Of a stretch of DNA of 64,000 bases, positions 1 to 8,244 are shown one piece after another. The stretch's first letter is position 1, and every line of letters begins with the position of its first letter. The DNA is taken from the NCBI RefSeq assembly GCF_013204795.1, contig NZ_JABMKW010000017.1, forward strand, positions 620,001-684,000, given 5' to 3'. This DNA is from Pedobacter panaciterrae (GTDB lineage: Bacteria > Bacteroidota > Bacteroidia > Sphingobacteriales > Sphingobacteriaceae). The notes under the pieces were generated by a model. It was not told where the DNA came from. It saw only the letters and a program-made list of their open reading frames with translations, and made no database searches. The translations under genes and the position numbers were made by a program.

Positions 1-1
1 T

Positions 2-856
2 AAAAGTATAGAAAGTCGACATAAAATAAAACCAAATAATGAAGCTGAAATTGTTTGGGCTGATAATGCTGTCCATCAGCAAACGGAGTATGCAGTAGTC
101 TATTTACATGGCTACTCGGCTTCAAAAGAAGAAGGAAATCCCGTTCATATAAATCTTGCTAAAAAAATAAAAGCAAATCTTTATCTCTCCCGACTAGCAG
201 ATCATGGTGTAGACACCGTTTCGGCAATGGAATACTCAACTGCCGATCGTTTATGGGAAAGCGCCAAACAAGCTCTTGAAATAGGAAAAAGATTAGGTAA
301 AAAAGTGATTCTTGTTGGCACCTCTACTGGTGGTACACTGGCATTAAAGCTTGCAGCCACTTATCCGGATATTTATAGCGTTATTCTAATTTCGCCTAAT
401 GTAGCAATTAACGATAAGCTTGCTTTTCTTGCCAATAACCCATGGGGATTAGAAATGTCGAGATTGGTAGTTGGCGGGAAAGAAAAAATAGTAGAAGGCA
501 AGTCTGAAGAATATAAAAAGTACTGGTATACCCAGTATCGTCTGGAATCTGTGGTACAACTGGAAGAGCTGGTTGAAACAAGCATGACCGAAGAAACTTT
601 TAACAAGATTAAACAACCACTATTACTTTTATACTACTATAAAAATGAGCAGGAACAGGATCCTGTCGTAAAGGTCGATGCGATGTTAAAAATGTATGAT
701 GAATTAGGAACACCAGCCAGCTTAAAAGCCAAGGTAGCCATCCCTAACGGAGGAAGTCATGTTCTTGGCTCTCATATTACTTCCAAAGATATTGAAAGTG
801 TACAGAGGGCTATTGACAACTTCATTACAAATACTTTAAAGATCAAAACAAACTAA
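2..856 (+). CDS. alpha/beta hydrolase (5' end outside window)
   Basis: The frame is open from base 2 without a start, so the N-terminus lies upstream of the window; an internal Met at 227 is not the true start because the conserved HGYSAS motif (oxyanion-hole region) is encoded before it. The nucleophile elbow reads GTSTGG, the likely acid lies around QDPVVKVDAM, and the catalytic His in GGSHVLGSH near the C-terminus. This is the serine hydrolase (esterase/lipase-like) fold. The substrate cannot be told from sequence. It converges on the MBL-rhodanese gene with 4 nt between the stops. Confidence 0.85.
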   Translation, partial: KSIESRHKIKPNNEAEIVWADNAVHQQTEYAVVYLHGYSASKEEGNPVHINLAKKIKANLYLSRLADHGVDTVSAMEYSTADRLWESAKQALEIGKRLGKKVILVGTSTGGTLALKLAATYPDIYSVILISPNVAINDKLAFLANNPWGLEMSRLVVGGKEKIVEGKSEEYKKYWYTQYRLESVVQLEELVETSMTEETFNKIKQPLLLLYYYKNEQEQDPVVKVDAMLKMYDELGTPASLKAKVAIPNGGSHVLGSHITSKDIESVQRAIDNFITNTLKIKTN

Positions 857-860
857 AATC

Positions 861-2276
861 TCAGTCTTTCATGGCTTTAGATGGGCAGGCAAAATCTGTC
901 CGCTTCAACCCGGTAGATTTGATGGCTCCATATCCTCCTGCAATATCCACAACATGATCAACCCCTCTCGCTTTTAGTATAGATGCCGCTATCATAGAAC
1001 GGTAGCCACCGGCGCAATGAATATAATAGGTTTGCTTAGTATCAATTTCCTTTGTCCATTCATTAATATAATCCAAAGGACGGGCCAGCGTATTCTCTAA
1101 ATGCTCTGCTTCATATTCTCCTGGCTTCCTTACATCAAGGGCGTTCACATCAGGATCCGCATTTACGATATCTTCAAACGCTTCAGCAGAAATAGAAGTA
1201 ATGATGTCTATATCCTTACCACTTGCTTCCCATGCGGCAATGCCGCCTTTCAGGTATCCAATAGTATTATCATAACCTACACGAGATAAACGGGTAATCG
1301 CTTCTTCTTCTTTTCCATCCTCAACAATTAACAATAAAGCTTGCTTCAGATCTGTAATTAAGGCACCTACCCACGGAGCAAATTGCCCGTTAAGACCAAT
1401 ATTTACCGACGAAGGAATAAACCCCTTAGCAAAAACCTGTGGATCCCTCGTATCTAGAATCACAGCTCCCGCATGATTAACCATCGCTTCAAACTCATCT
1501 GGGTTTAAGGGATTAAAACCCTTTTCATAAACATCATCAAAGCTCTCGTAACCATGTTTATTCATCTCAGCATTCTTGGCAAAGTACTGGGGTGGTGGTA
1601 AAATACCATCGGTCACTTCTTTTATAAACTGCTCTTTTGTTGCCGCCTTAAGTGCATAGTTTACTTCCTTTTGATGCCCCAGAGTATCAAAAGTTTCCTT
1701 ACTCATGTTTTTCCCACAGGCAGAACCAGCGCCGTGTGCAGGGTATACCAGCACATCATCTGGTAAGGTTAATATTTTATTATGCAATGAATCATATAGC
1801 GTAGCCGCCATGTCCTCAACAGTTAAAGAACCTTGCTGAGCCAGATCTGGCCTGCCTACATCACCAATAAACAAGGTATCACCTGTAAAAATGCAATAAG
1901 ACTTACCTTCTTTATCGGTCAGCAAATAAGTTGTAGACTCCGGCGTATGTCCGGGTGTATGCAAAGCAGTAATCGTCAAATCCCCAACTTTAAACTGCTC
2001 TCCATCTTTGGCAATATGGGATTTAAAAGATGTTTTAGCAGTTGGCCCGTATACAATATCAGCACCAGATTTCTCTGCTAAATCTATGTGTCCGGATACA
2101 AAATCTGCATGAAAATGTGTTTCAAAAATATACTTAATCTTCGCTCTATCTTTCTCCGCTTTCTTTAAATATGGCTCAACTTCACGTAAAGGATCAATTA
2201 TAGCAGCCTCGCCATTACTCTCAATATAGTAAGCCGCTTCTGCCAAACAACCCGTATAGATCTGTTCAATATTCAT
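861..2276 (-). CDS. MBL-fold persulfide dioxygenase-like protein with two rhodanese domains
   Basis: 471 aa, cytoplasmic. The N-terminal metallo-beta-lactamase domain (about 1-230) carries HFHADFVSGH (residues 54-63), HTPGHTPES and FTGDTLFIGDVGRPD, the signature of ETHE1-type persulfide dioxygenases, which oxidise glutathione or other thiol persulfides to sulfite. Two rhodanese modules follow. The first (VILDTRDPQVFAKGFIPSS) has no active-site Cys loop; the second has YIHCAGGYRSM with the catalytic Cys. This CstB/BLH-like architecture suggests sulfide or persulfide detoxification. In this organism the thiol could be bacillithiol, since bshA and ytxJ are also in the window (inference). The ATG at 2276 is preferred over a TTG two codons earlier, which lies inside the -7 element. 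Confidence 0.88.
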   Translation of the reverse strand: MNIEQIYTGCLAEAAYYIESNGEAAIIDPLREVEPYLKKAEKDRAKIKYIFETHFHADFVSGHIDLAEKSGADIVYGPTAKTSFKSHIAKDGEQFKVGDLTITALHTPGHTPESTTYLLTDKEGKSYCIFTGDTLFIGDVGRPDLAQQGSLTVEDMAATLYDSLHNKILTLPDDVLVYPAHGAGSACGKNMSKETFDTLGHQKEVNYALKAATKEQFIKEVTDGILPPPQYFAKNAEMNKHGYESFDDVYEKGFNPLNPDEFEAMVNHAGAVILDTRDPQVFAKGFIPSSVNIGLNGQFAPWVGALITDLKQALLLIVEDGKEEEAITRLSRVGYDNTIGYLKGGIAAWEASGKDIDIITSISAEAFEDIVNADPDVNALDVRKPGEYEAEHLENTLARPLDYINEWTKEIDTKQTYYIHCAGGYRSMIAASILKARGVDHVVDIAGGYGAIKSTGLKRTDFACPSKAMKD

Positions 2277-2279
2277 ATA

Positions 2280-2287
2280 CAAATTTA
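2280..2287 (-). promoter_or_regulatory. -7 element of the MBL-rhodanese gene
   Basis: TAAATTTG on the minus strand matches the Bacteroidota -7 consensus TAnnTTTG. It ends 3 nt before the ATG, so the transcript would have almost no leader. A second TAAATTTG lies further upstream at 2321-2328. No clear -33 TTG was found. Confidence 0.5.
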
Positions 2288-2330
2288 AGATTATAATCTT
2301 TCAGCATAAAACCTACGTCGCAAATTTACT

Positions 2331-3347
2331 TTAAACAGTTAATTCCCCTCTTAAAGGCTTTTCTATTAAGCGCACCAGTTCACTTTTTTCCAGACCCTGC
2401 CCCATAAGGTACATTAATTTGGTAGTGGTAGCCTCAAACGTCATATCATAACCGCTCACCACTCCCATCTGTTGCAGCTTTTTACTTGTTTGATACATTC
2501 CTAGCTCAACTGAGCCACGCTGACATTGAGTAATATCTATGATCACCTTACCCTTATTAATCGCTTTTTGCAGGCATTCAATAAACCAGTCGGCAGTAGT
2601 CGTATTTCCCGAACCAAAAGTTTCTAAAATAATAGCATCTACCGGAGAATCGGTTATTGCTTTAACTGCCTGAGGTGAAATCCCCGGATACAGTTTCAAA
2701 ACACCAATATTTGGATTAAATTTCAAATTTACTTTTAACGGCTTCTCCGGCTGAGGTAAAATATAGTTCTTAAAAAAAGAAAGTGTTACTCCTGCTTCTG
2801 CCAGAATAGGATAATTTGGCGATCGAAAAGCTTCAAATTTTTCAGCGTTGTATTTTATTGACCTGTTTCCTCTGAACAACTGATAATCAAAATAGATACA
2901 CACTTCAGGGATCATTGCCTTTCCGTTTGTTTTGGTAGCAGCTATTTCCAGTGCAGTAATTAAATTCTCTTTTGCATCGGTCCTGATTTCTCCAATAGGG
3001 AGCTGAGAACCTGTAAGCACTACCGGTTTCCCAAGGTTTTCGAGCATAAAACTTAAAGCAGATGCGGTAAAAGCCATTGTATCTGATCCATGCAAAATCA
3101 CAAAACCATCAAACTCGTCATATTTATCATAAATCAACTGAGCAATATCAGCCCAGATCTCCGGTGTCATGTTAGAGGAATCGAGGATAGGATCAAACGA
3201 ATACACATCAAGATCATAGTTCAACCGCTTTAGTTCAGGAACATTTTGTTGAATTTGCTTAAAATCAAAAGGAATCAGCGTCCCGGTTTTGGGATCATTA
3301 ACCATTCCAATTGTACCACCGGTATAAATAATAAGTATTCTGGTCAT
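2331..3347 (-). CDS. ansA: type I (cytoplasmic) L-asparaginase
   Basis: 338 aa. Hydrolyses L-asparagine to aspartate and ammonia. The N-terminal YTGGTIGM carries the first catalytic Thr, and HGSDTMAFTASAL carries the second Thr-Asp pair; both are diagnostic for the asparaginase/glutaminase fold. There is no signal peptide, which fits the cytoplasmic type I branch. The start lies 2 nt from the tatD-like stop, so the two genes are very probably co-transcribed from the promoter at 4121-4128. Confidence 0.9.
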   Translation of the reverse strand: MTRILIIYTGGTIGMVNDPKTGTLIPFDFKQIQQNVPELKRLNYDLDVYSFDPILDSSNMTPEIWADIAQLIYDKYDEFDGFVILHGSDTMAFTASALSFMLENLGKPVVLTGSQLPIGEIRTDAKENLITALEIAATKTNGKAMIPEVCIYFDYQLFRGNRSIKYNAEKFEAFRSPNYPILAEAGVTLSFFKNYILPQPEKPLKVNLKFNPNIGVLKLYPGISPQAVKAITDSPVDAIILETFGSGNTTTADWFIECLQKAINKGKVIIDITQCQRGSVELGMYQTSKKLQQMGVVSGYDMTFEATTTKLMYLMGQGLEKSELVRLIEKPLRGELTV

Positions 3348-3349
3348 TA

Positions 3350-4117
3350 CTAAACTTTAAAAATGCTGATGGAATTGGCTGTAGTTACTGAAGCAATCTC
3401 TTCTACACTTGTATTATAGATTTCAGCCAGCTTTTCTGCAATATGAATAAGGTAACTACTTTCGTTAGGCTTTCCTCTAAAAGGAACAGGGGCTAAATAC
3501 GGAGAATCAGTTTCTAACACAATATTAGCAAGCGGGATATCTTTTAACACTTCGTCAAGTCCCGATTTTTTATACGTAACCACACCTCCTATACCTAAGT
3601 AAAACCCAAGTTCTATAGCATGTTTAGCCTGTTCCAGGTTCCCTGTAAAACAATGAAAAATCCCTCTTAGCTTTTTGTCCTTCTCTTGCTCCAATACTTC
3701 AAAAACCTCATTAAAGGCTTCCCTGCAATGAATAACGATAGGCAAATCAAGATCCTTAGCCCAATTAATCTGTTCTATAAAAGCAATTTTCTGAATCTCT
3801 AAAGTTGCTTTATCCCAGTAAAGATCAATCCCTATTTCGCCTATAGCATAAATCTCTCTATCCACAATACTTTGGCAAATTTCATCCAATACCAGTTCGT
3901 AATCCTCCTTCACCTCACAAGGATGCAGGCCTGCCATCGCAAAACAATTTTTAGGGTATTTCTTCACCATGGCATCTATACTTGCAATCGAAGCAATATC
4001 AACATTGGGCAGAAACAATCGCTCTATATTATTATCAAAGCAACGCTGCATAAGCAATGCTTGTTTCTCTTCGTCTGTTTCGTAATACAGGTGTGTATGG
4101 GTATCTGTTAAAAGCAT
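3350..4117 (-). CDS. TatD family metal-dependent hydrolase (DNase)
   Basis: 255 aa TIM-barrel hydrolase. Metal ligands are visible in TDTHTHL (N-terminus), AIGEIGID (Glu), IVIHCREA, GIFHCFTG and ETDSPYLAP. Family members are 3'-5' exonucleases or D-aminoacyl/DNA hydrolases. A longer reading frame back to 4159 exists, but the start at 4117 is preferred: MLLTDTHTHL is the usual N-terminus, a -7 element sits 3 nt upstream, and the extension would run into the terminator of the next gene. First gene of a two-gene unit with ansA. Confidence 0.88.
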   Translation of the reverse strand: MLLTDTHTHLYYETDEEKQALLMQRCFDNNIERLFLPNVDIASIASIDAMVKKYPKNCFAMAGLHPCEVKEDYELVLDEICQSIVDREIYAIGEIGIDLYWDKATLEIQKIAFIEQINWAKDLDLPIVIHCREAFNEVFEVLEQEKDKKLRGIFHCFTGNLEQAKHAIELGFYLGIGGVVTYKKSGLDEVLKDIPLANIVLETDSPYLAPVPFRGKPNESSYLIHIAEKLAEIYNTSVEEIASVTTANSISIFKV

Positions 4118-4120
4118 GAG

Positions 4121-4128
4121 CAAAGTTA
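4121..4128 (-). promoter_or_regulatory. -7 element of tatD-ansA
   Basis: TAACTTTG on the minus strand, 3 nt before the ATG at 4117. It settles the start codon choice and implies a leaderless or nearly leaderless mRNA. Confidence 0.5.
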
Positions 4129-4157
4129 ACAAAAAACCACAGTAAGCTGATAATAAC

Positions 4158-4196
4158 AAAAAGGGGGTGTATCATAAAAATGACACACCCCTTTTA
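4158..4196 (-). terminator. Rho-independent terminator after the FKBP lipoprotein gene
   Basis: On the minus strand GGGGTGTGTCA pairs with TGATACACCCC around a short A/T loop, with one A-C mismatch, followed by TTTTTG. It lies about 27 nt past the stop of the gene at 4223 and within 45 nt of the tatD start. Confidence 0.75.
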
Positions 4197-4222
4197 ATCT
4201 CGCTGTATATACAGCTAAAATA

Positions 4223-5224
4223 TTATTTTTTCACTGGAGCTGCAGGAGTTATTGGAGCAATAGTTGCACCAGCCTGAGCTGTTGGTTTTTTAATATCTAC
4301 AATCTCAATGTCAAAGCAAAGAGGAGAGAAAGGAGTAATTCCAGCTTGTGGCTGACCGCCTTCTCCGTAACCTAATGCAGAAGGAATAATTACAGTGATT
4401 TTTCCACCTTTACCAATTAATTGATAAGCCTCATCAAATCCTGGGATTGCTGCACCGATAGTAAACGGACGTGGAGCATATTTTGCCATAGCATTGTATT
4501 TTCCAGCTGCTTTAGCAACAGATTCAACCGAAGTGTCAAAAATATTGTCTTTACCGTCTGCTTTTTTATTAAGCAATTTACCAGTGTAGTTTAACATAAT
4601 TGTATCACCCGCAACTGGTTTTTGAGCATTACCCGGAGCATTAATTACATACTGTAACCCTGATGCAGTAGTTTGCGTTTTAAGGTTATTGTCAGCAATG
4701 AATTTTTTGATTTTACCAGCTTCAGAATCTTTCAATTTAGCTATAGTAGCTTGATAATCTTTTTGGAAAAACTCCTGAGCTTTCTTTTGGAAAGTTGTAT
4801 CTGCCTCGCCAGCAGCCTTTTTCAATACTTTTTCTATTTTAACAGTAAACACCATATAGGTATCTTTTGCATTTGCTGGTGGTTTTGGCTGACCAGAGTG
4901 CTTAGCCATAGTATCAAGGTTTAACTTAAACGTTGCACTATCACCTTCACCAAATAAATAAAGTACATCGTTCATATCGCCATCATAAGCTTTTTTCCCA
5001 ACAGGAAATACTTGTGGCTGACCTAAATCGAACGTGCTTACAATTGTCGAATCTTTTTCAGTTTTTTGGATAAAGTTGATTTTAACAATATCACCTTCTT
5101 TAATTTTTTCGTTTCCTCCAGATTTGTGTATCTGATACATCAAACCTCCCGGTCCTTTTTTGTAGTTGTTACAAGCAGCTAACCCAAGTGTTGCTGCGAA
5201 AAGAATTACTATACCTTTCTTCAT
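4223..5224 (-). CDS. FKBP-type peptidyl-prolyl isomerase, lipoprotein, two FKBP-like domains
   Basis: 333 aa. The N-terminus is a lipoprotein signal with lipobox LAAC (Cys 18). A degenerate FKBP-like domain (about 30-135; GDIVKINF, FPVGKKAYDGDMNDVLYLF) is followed by a helical linker and a more canonical FKBP domain (about 190-315) with GDTIMLNYTG, FTIGAAIPGFDEAYQLIGKGGKITVIIPSALGYGEGG. The C-terminus is Pro/Ala-rich. It probably assists folding of exported proteins at the envelope. The active-site aromatics of the first domain look incomplete, so that domain may be structural (inference). Confidence 0.85.
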   Translation of the reverse strand: MKKGIVILFAATLGLAACNNYKKGPGGLMYQIHKSGGNEKIKEGDIVKINFIQKTEKDSTIVSTFDLGQPQVFPVGKKAYDGDMNDVLYLFGEGDSATFKLNLDTMAKHSGQPKPPANAKDTYMVFTVKIEKVLKKAAGEADTTFQKKAQEFFQKDYQATIAKLKDSEAGKIKKFIADNNLKTQTTASGLQYVINAPGNAQKPVAGDTIMLNYTGKLLNKKADGKDNIFDTSVESVAKAAGKYNAMAKYAPRPFTIGAAIPGFDEAYQLIGKGGKITVIIPSALGYGEGGQPQAGITPFSPLCFDIEIVDIKKPTAQAGATIAPITPAAPVKK

Positions 5225-5257
5225 GTGGTTGTTTATAAATTATTTTTTGGTTTTTAT

Positions 5258-6268
5258 TTATTGTAATAATTGTGTTTTATATTCTATCAATACCGATTTA
5301 AATTGCGCTATTGTATCCTCTAAATTCTTATCCGAAAATCCTCCTGCCGCATTCCTGTGTCCACCACCATTAAAATATTTCTTGCAAATTTCATTAGCAG
5401 GAAAATCCCCGGTGGAGCGCAAAGATAATTTAACTTTATCAGTTCTTTCAATAATAAATGCGGCAAGCCTGATCCCGTTTATAGATAAGGCATAGTTTAC
5501 TATCCCCTCTGTATCTCCTGTAGCTATATTATATTCGTTTAATTCTTCTTTAGTAACAGAAATAATTGCGGTATTAAACTCTCGTAGTATCTCTAACTTG
5601 TTACTTATACAGTGGCCTAAAAATCTTAACCTGTTTTCAGTAGCATTATCATAAACCAACTGATGGATCTTCCAATGCTCCGCTCCCAGATCTATCAGAT
5701 CAGCTGCCATGCGGTATACTGCAGATGTTGCTGATGGGAATCTGAAAGAACCAGAATCTGTCATTAAACCGGTATAAAGGCAGGTAGCAATGTCTTTGTT
5801 CATCCTTGCTCCATCTCCAAGCTCATCTACAATAAACTCATAAACCAACTGAGCCGCAGCACATGCACTAATACTCCAATGACGATAGTCGTCAAAATCT
5901 TCAGGCTCCAGATGATGATCTATCATTAATTTATAAGCACTTGAAGCTCTAACCAACTCGCCAAGTTCATTAATTCTGGTAAGGCTATTAAAATCCAGAC
6001 AAAAGATCATTGCAGCATCGGCAACTAATTCTGCTGAGTGCTCAGGCTGTTCCGTATAAATGATTACATCAGAGTTATTAGGAAGCCAATGCAAAAAATA
6101 TGGGTAATCAGTAGGTGTAATCACCTTAACGTGATGCCCCAATTGAATCAAATAAGCATATAAGCCCAAAGAAGAGCCCATTGCATCACCATCAGGTTTA
6201 TGATGGGTAGTGATCACTATTTTTTGCGGCGTAGCCAGCAACGACTTTATTTCTGAAATGGATAACAT
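5258..6268 (-). CDS. DHH family phosphoesterase (NrnA-type oligoribonuclease/pAp phosphatase)
   Basis: 336 aa. Motifs in order: HHKPDGDAMGSSLG (motif I), CLDFNSLTR (motif II Asp), MIDHHLEPEDF (the DHH motif) and C-terminal GGGHRNAAGG (DHHA1). This set is typical of NrnA, which degrades 2-5 nt RNA oligomers and dephosphorylates 3'-phosphoadenosine 5'-phosphate. The ATG at 6268 is chosen; a TTG five codons upstream is part of the promoter -7 element. Two-gene minus-strand run with the FKBP lipoprotein (33 nt gap). Confidence 0.88.
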   Translation of the reverse strand: MLSISEIKSLLATPQKIVITTHHKPDGDAMGSSLGLYAYLIQLGHHVKVITPTDYPYFLHWLPNNSDVIIYTEQPEHSAELVADAAMIFCLDFNSLTRINELGELVRASSAYKLMIDHHLEPEDFDDYRHWSISACAAAQLVYEFIVDELGDGARMNKDIATCLYTGLMTDSGSFRFPSATSAVYRMAADLIDLGAEHWKIHQLVYDNATENRLRFLGHCISNKLEILREFNTAIISVTKEELNEYNIATGDTEGIVNYALSINGIRLAAFIIERTDKVKLSLRSTGDFPANEICKKYFNGGGHRNAAGGFSDKNLEDTIAQFKSVLIEYKTQLLQ

Positions 6269-6280
6269 AATTTTCGGTCG

Positions 6281-6288
6281 CAAAGCTA
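6281..6288 (-). promoter_or_regulatory. -7 element of the DHH phosphoesterase gene
   Basis: TAGCTTTG on the minus strand, 12 nt before the ATG. It fits TAnnTTTG; no well-spaced TTG was found. Confidence 0.45.
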
Positions 6289-6437
6289 ACGAATTAATAT
6301 TTAATGATTAATTGAACCTATTATATTTCCTCTATAATCCAATTTATTTACAAGATAGAGGTAATATCGAATTGTTTTGTTTTATGCAACGGCAAGTATA
6401 TATAAATTTCAAACTTTAATATTAACAGTATAAAACG

Positions 6438-6445
6438 TAATTTTG
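6438..6445 (+). promoter_or_regulatory. -7 element of ndk
   Basis: TAATTTTG, 21 nt before the ndk ATG, matches TAnnTTTG. No clear -33 TTG at the right distance. Confidence 0.45.
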
Positions 6446-6466
6446 CAAAAAATTTGAAATAAAAAA

Positions 6467-6886
6467 ATGACAACGAACAGAACTTTTACCATGATCAAGC
6501 CTGATGCTGTTGCAAACGGGCATATCGGCGCAATTATTAATGATATAACTACAGCTGGTTTTAAAATCATCGCACTAAAATACACTCAATTAACGCCTGA
6601 AACTGCTGGTAAATTTTATGAAGTACATAAAGAACGTCCTTTTTACGCAGATTTAGTAAGCTTTATGTCGTCTGGACCTATCGTTGCTGCTATTTTAGAA
6701 AAGGATAATGCAATTGAAGATTTCAGAAGACTTATCGGAGCTACCAACCCTGCAGAAGCAGCTGAAGGTACTATCCGCAGAAAATATGCAAAATCTATCG
6801 ATGCAAATGCTGTTCACGGTTCAGATTCAAATGAAAACGCTGCTATAGAAGGCGATTTCTTCTTTACCGCTGCTGAGCGTTTCTAG
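6467..6886 (+). CDS. ndk: nucleoside diphosphate kinase
   Basis: 139 aa, the normal family length. Transfers the gamma phosphate between nucleoside tri- and diphosphates through a phospho-His. The N-terminal FTMIKPDAV is the family start, and the catalytic His sits in [12 protein letters not shown] near residue 117. [19 protein letters not shown] is the conserved nucleotide-binding segment. Monocistronic: own promoter and a strong hairpin after the stop. Confidence 0.97.
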   Translation: MTTNRTFTMIKPDAVANGHIGAIINDITTAGFKIIALKYTQLTPETAGKFYEVHKERPFYADLVSFMSSGPIVAAILEKDNAIEDFRRLIGATNPAEAAEGTIRRKYAKSIDANAVHGSDSNENAAIEGDFFFTAAERF

Positions 6887-6895
6887 TAAGATCTT

Positions 6896-6941
6896 TTATT
6901 ATCCTGCATGTTCAAAATTTTATTAACATGCAGGGTAATAA
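6896..6941 (+). terminator. terminator-like hairpin after ndk
   Basis: Two 17-nt arms (6896-6912 and 6925-6941, centred on CCTGCATGTT/AACATGCAGG) pair with a single G-T wobble around a 12-nt loop. The hairpin sits between the ndk stop and the promoter of the next gene. The T-run is weak, so termination strength is uncertain. Confidence 0.65.
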
Positions 6942-6944
6942 TCA

Positions 6945-6952
6945 TAAGTTTG
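6945..6952 (+). promoter_or_regulatory. -7 element of the FKBP gene at 6978
   Basis: TAAGTTTG directly after the ndk hairpin and 25 nt before the ATG. Confidence 0.45.
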
Positions 6953-6977
6953 TACCTTTCGGAACAAATTTATTAAA

Positions 6978-7718
6978 ATGAAGAAGATCGCTATCGCACT
7001 TTTATTACCACTATGCTCAGTTGCAGCACTTGCTCAGACAAGCAAAAAGCCTACCACCACTACCAAAAAAGCTACCGCTACTAAAAGCGTACAAAAACCA
7101 ATCGCCCAACCTGCATTTAAAACTACGCTAGACTCGGCAAGTTATTCTTTCGGAATAACAATGGCTAGCAGCATGAAAAAAGACGGTTTAAATGCCCTTA
7201 ATTACGACTTATTAGTTCAAGGTCTGAAAGACGCCTTTAATGATAAGCCTTTCGCTTTAACAACACAAGGTTCACAATCTGCCATCAACAATCTATTTGC
7301 AACCTTAAGTAAAAAGAAGTTCGGACCAGCAATTGCCGAAGGCACAGCATTTCTGGAAAACAACAAAAAACAACCCGGAGTTCAGGTTACAGCAACTGGA
7401 TTACAATACCAGGTAATTACAAAAGGCACAGGTATTATGCCCAAAGCTACAGACTCAGTTCTTGTACATTATAAAGGTACCCTATTAAACGGAAAACAGT
7501 TTGATAGCTCGTACGATAGAGGTGAGCCTATTTCATTCCCGCTTAACAACGTTATTGCCGGATGGACAGAAGGAGTACAATTAATGCCGGCTGGTTCAAA
7601 ATATAAATTCTTTATACCATACAACCTTGCCTATGGCGAACGTGGGGCTGGTCAGGACATTCCTCCTTACAGCACACTGGTTTTTGAAATTGAGCTTCTT
7701 AAGGTAAACGGCAAGTAA
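6978..7718 (+). CDS. exported FKBP-type peptidyl-prolyl isomerase
   Basis: 246 aa. A signal peptide (MKKIAIALLLPLCSVAALAQ) precedes a Lys/Thr-rich linker (about 21-45), then an FkpA/Mip-type N-terminal dimerisation segment (SYSFGITMASSMKKDGL, about 52-130) and a C-terminal FKBP domain (about 150-246) with VLVHYKGTLLNGKQFDSSYDRG, FPLNNVIAGWTEGVQLM and PYNLAYGERG. It is the FkpA/Mip type of periplasmic foldase. The small lipoprotein gene follows 53 nt downstream. Confidence 0.92.
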   Translation: MKKIAIALLLPLCSVAALAQTSKKPTTTTKKATATKSVQKPIAQPAFKTTLDSASYSFGITMASSMKKDGLNALNYDLLVQGLKDAFNDKPFALTTQGSQSAINNLFATLSKKKFGPAIAEGTAFLENNKKQPGVQVTATGLQYQVITKGTGIMPKATDSVLVHYKGTLLNGKQFDSSYDRGEPISFPLNNVIAGWTEGVQLMPAGSKYKFFIPYNLAYGERGAGQDIPPYSTLVFEIELLKVNGK

Positions 7719-7771
7719 ATCTAAAACCATTATCATAAGATTTTGTTACATACATTAAAAACATAAAGCTT

Positions 7772-7939
7772 ATGATGACCAAAAGATTTTTCCCACTCGC
7801 AATTATTGCATTTCTATCAACCACATTAGCCAGCTGTGAATTAATTCAAGGAATTTTTAAAGCAGGCGTTTGGACCGGAGTAATCGTTGTTGTTCTGGTA
7901 CTGGCGCTAATCATTTGGTTGATCAGCAGAATATTTTAA
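7772..7939 (+). CDS. small lipoprotein with a C-terminal membrane segment
   Basis: 55 aa. Starts MMTKRFFPLAII, has a lipobox-like LASC (Cys 22), a short polar stretch, and a strong transmembrane helix (VIVVVLVLALIIWLI). Similar 50-60 aa proteins recur in Sphingobacteriaceae and are sometimes mis-labelled as phosphatidate cytidylyltransferase; nothing here supports an enzyme. Function unknown. Start could be either of the two ATGs. Confidence 0.7.
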   Translation: MMTKRFFPLAIIAFLSTTLASCELIQGIFKAGVWTGVIVVVLVLALIIWLISRIF

Positions 7940-7953
7940 GTTAAGTAAAAACA

Positions 7954-8244
7954 CTACAGAAACACAATATCTGTAATCACCTCAGTGCCGGCATGTTCAT
8001 TTATCTTTTGAATAATGCCGGCTCTAACCATCAGCAATTCATTTTTAACAACCGACGATTCGATTCTCACAAACAATTTCTTGTGTGCAATGTAAATCTG
8101 CGTAGTTCGGTTCGCCACAGCTTTACCCATTAATTCTGGCCAAAAAGCAACTACAGAGGTTTCATCAAACCGGCCTTTTAGTCTGTATACATTCAGTAAT
8201 TTACCAATACCTTCTTTTAAGGTAATATCATTAGGTTTACGCAT
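7954..8244 (-). CDS. DUF721 (DciA-like) protein
   Basis: 96 aa. Matches the DUF721 pattern: VYRLKGRFDETSVVAFWPELMGKAVANRTTQIYIAHKKLFVRIESSVVKNELL. The family sits beside recF in many bacteria; its relative DciA recruits the replicative helicase DnaB. Its start overlaps the recF stop by 8 nt, indicating translational coupling. Confidence 0.85.
   Translation of the reverse strand: MRKPNDITLKEGIGKLLNVYRLKGRFDETSVVAFWPELMGKAVANRTTQIYIAHKKLFVRIESSVVKNELLMVRAGIIQKINEHAGTEVITDIVFL

Noticed and set aside
4118..4159. N-terminal extension of the TatD protein to 4159
   Set aside because: It would cross the -7 element and run into the terminator of the adjacent gene; the normal family N-terminus begins at 4117.
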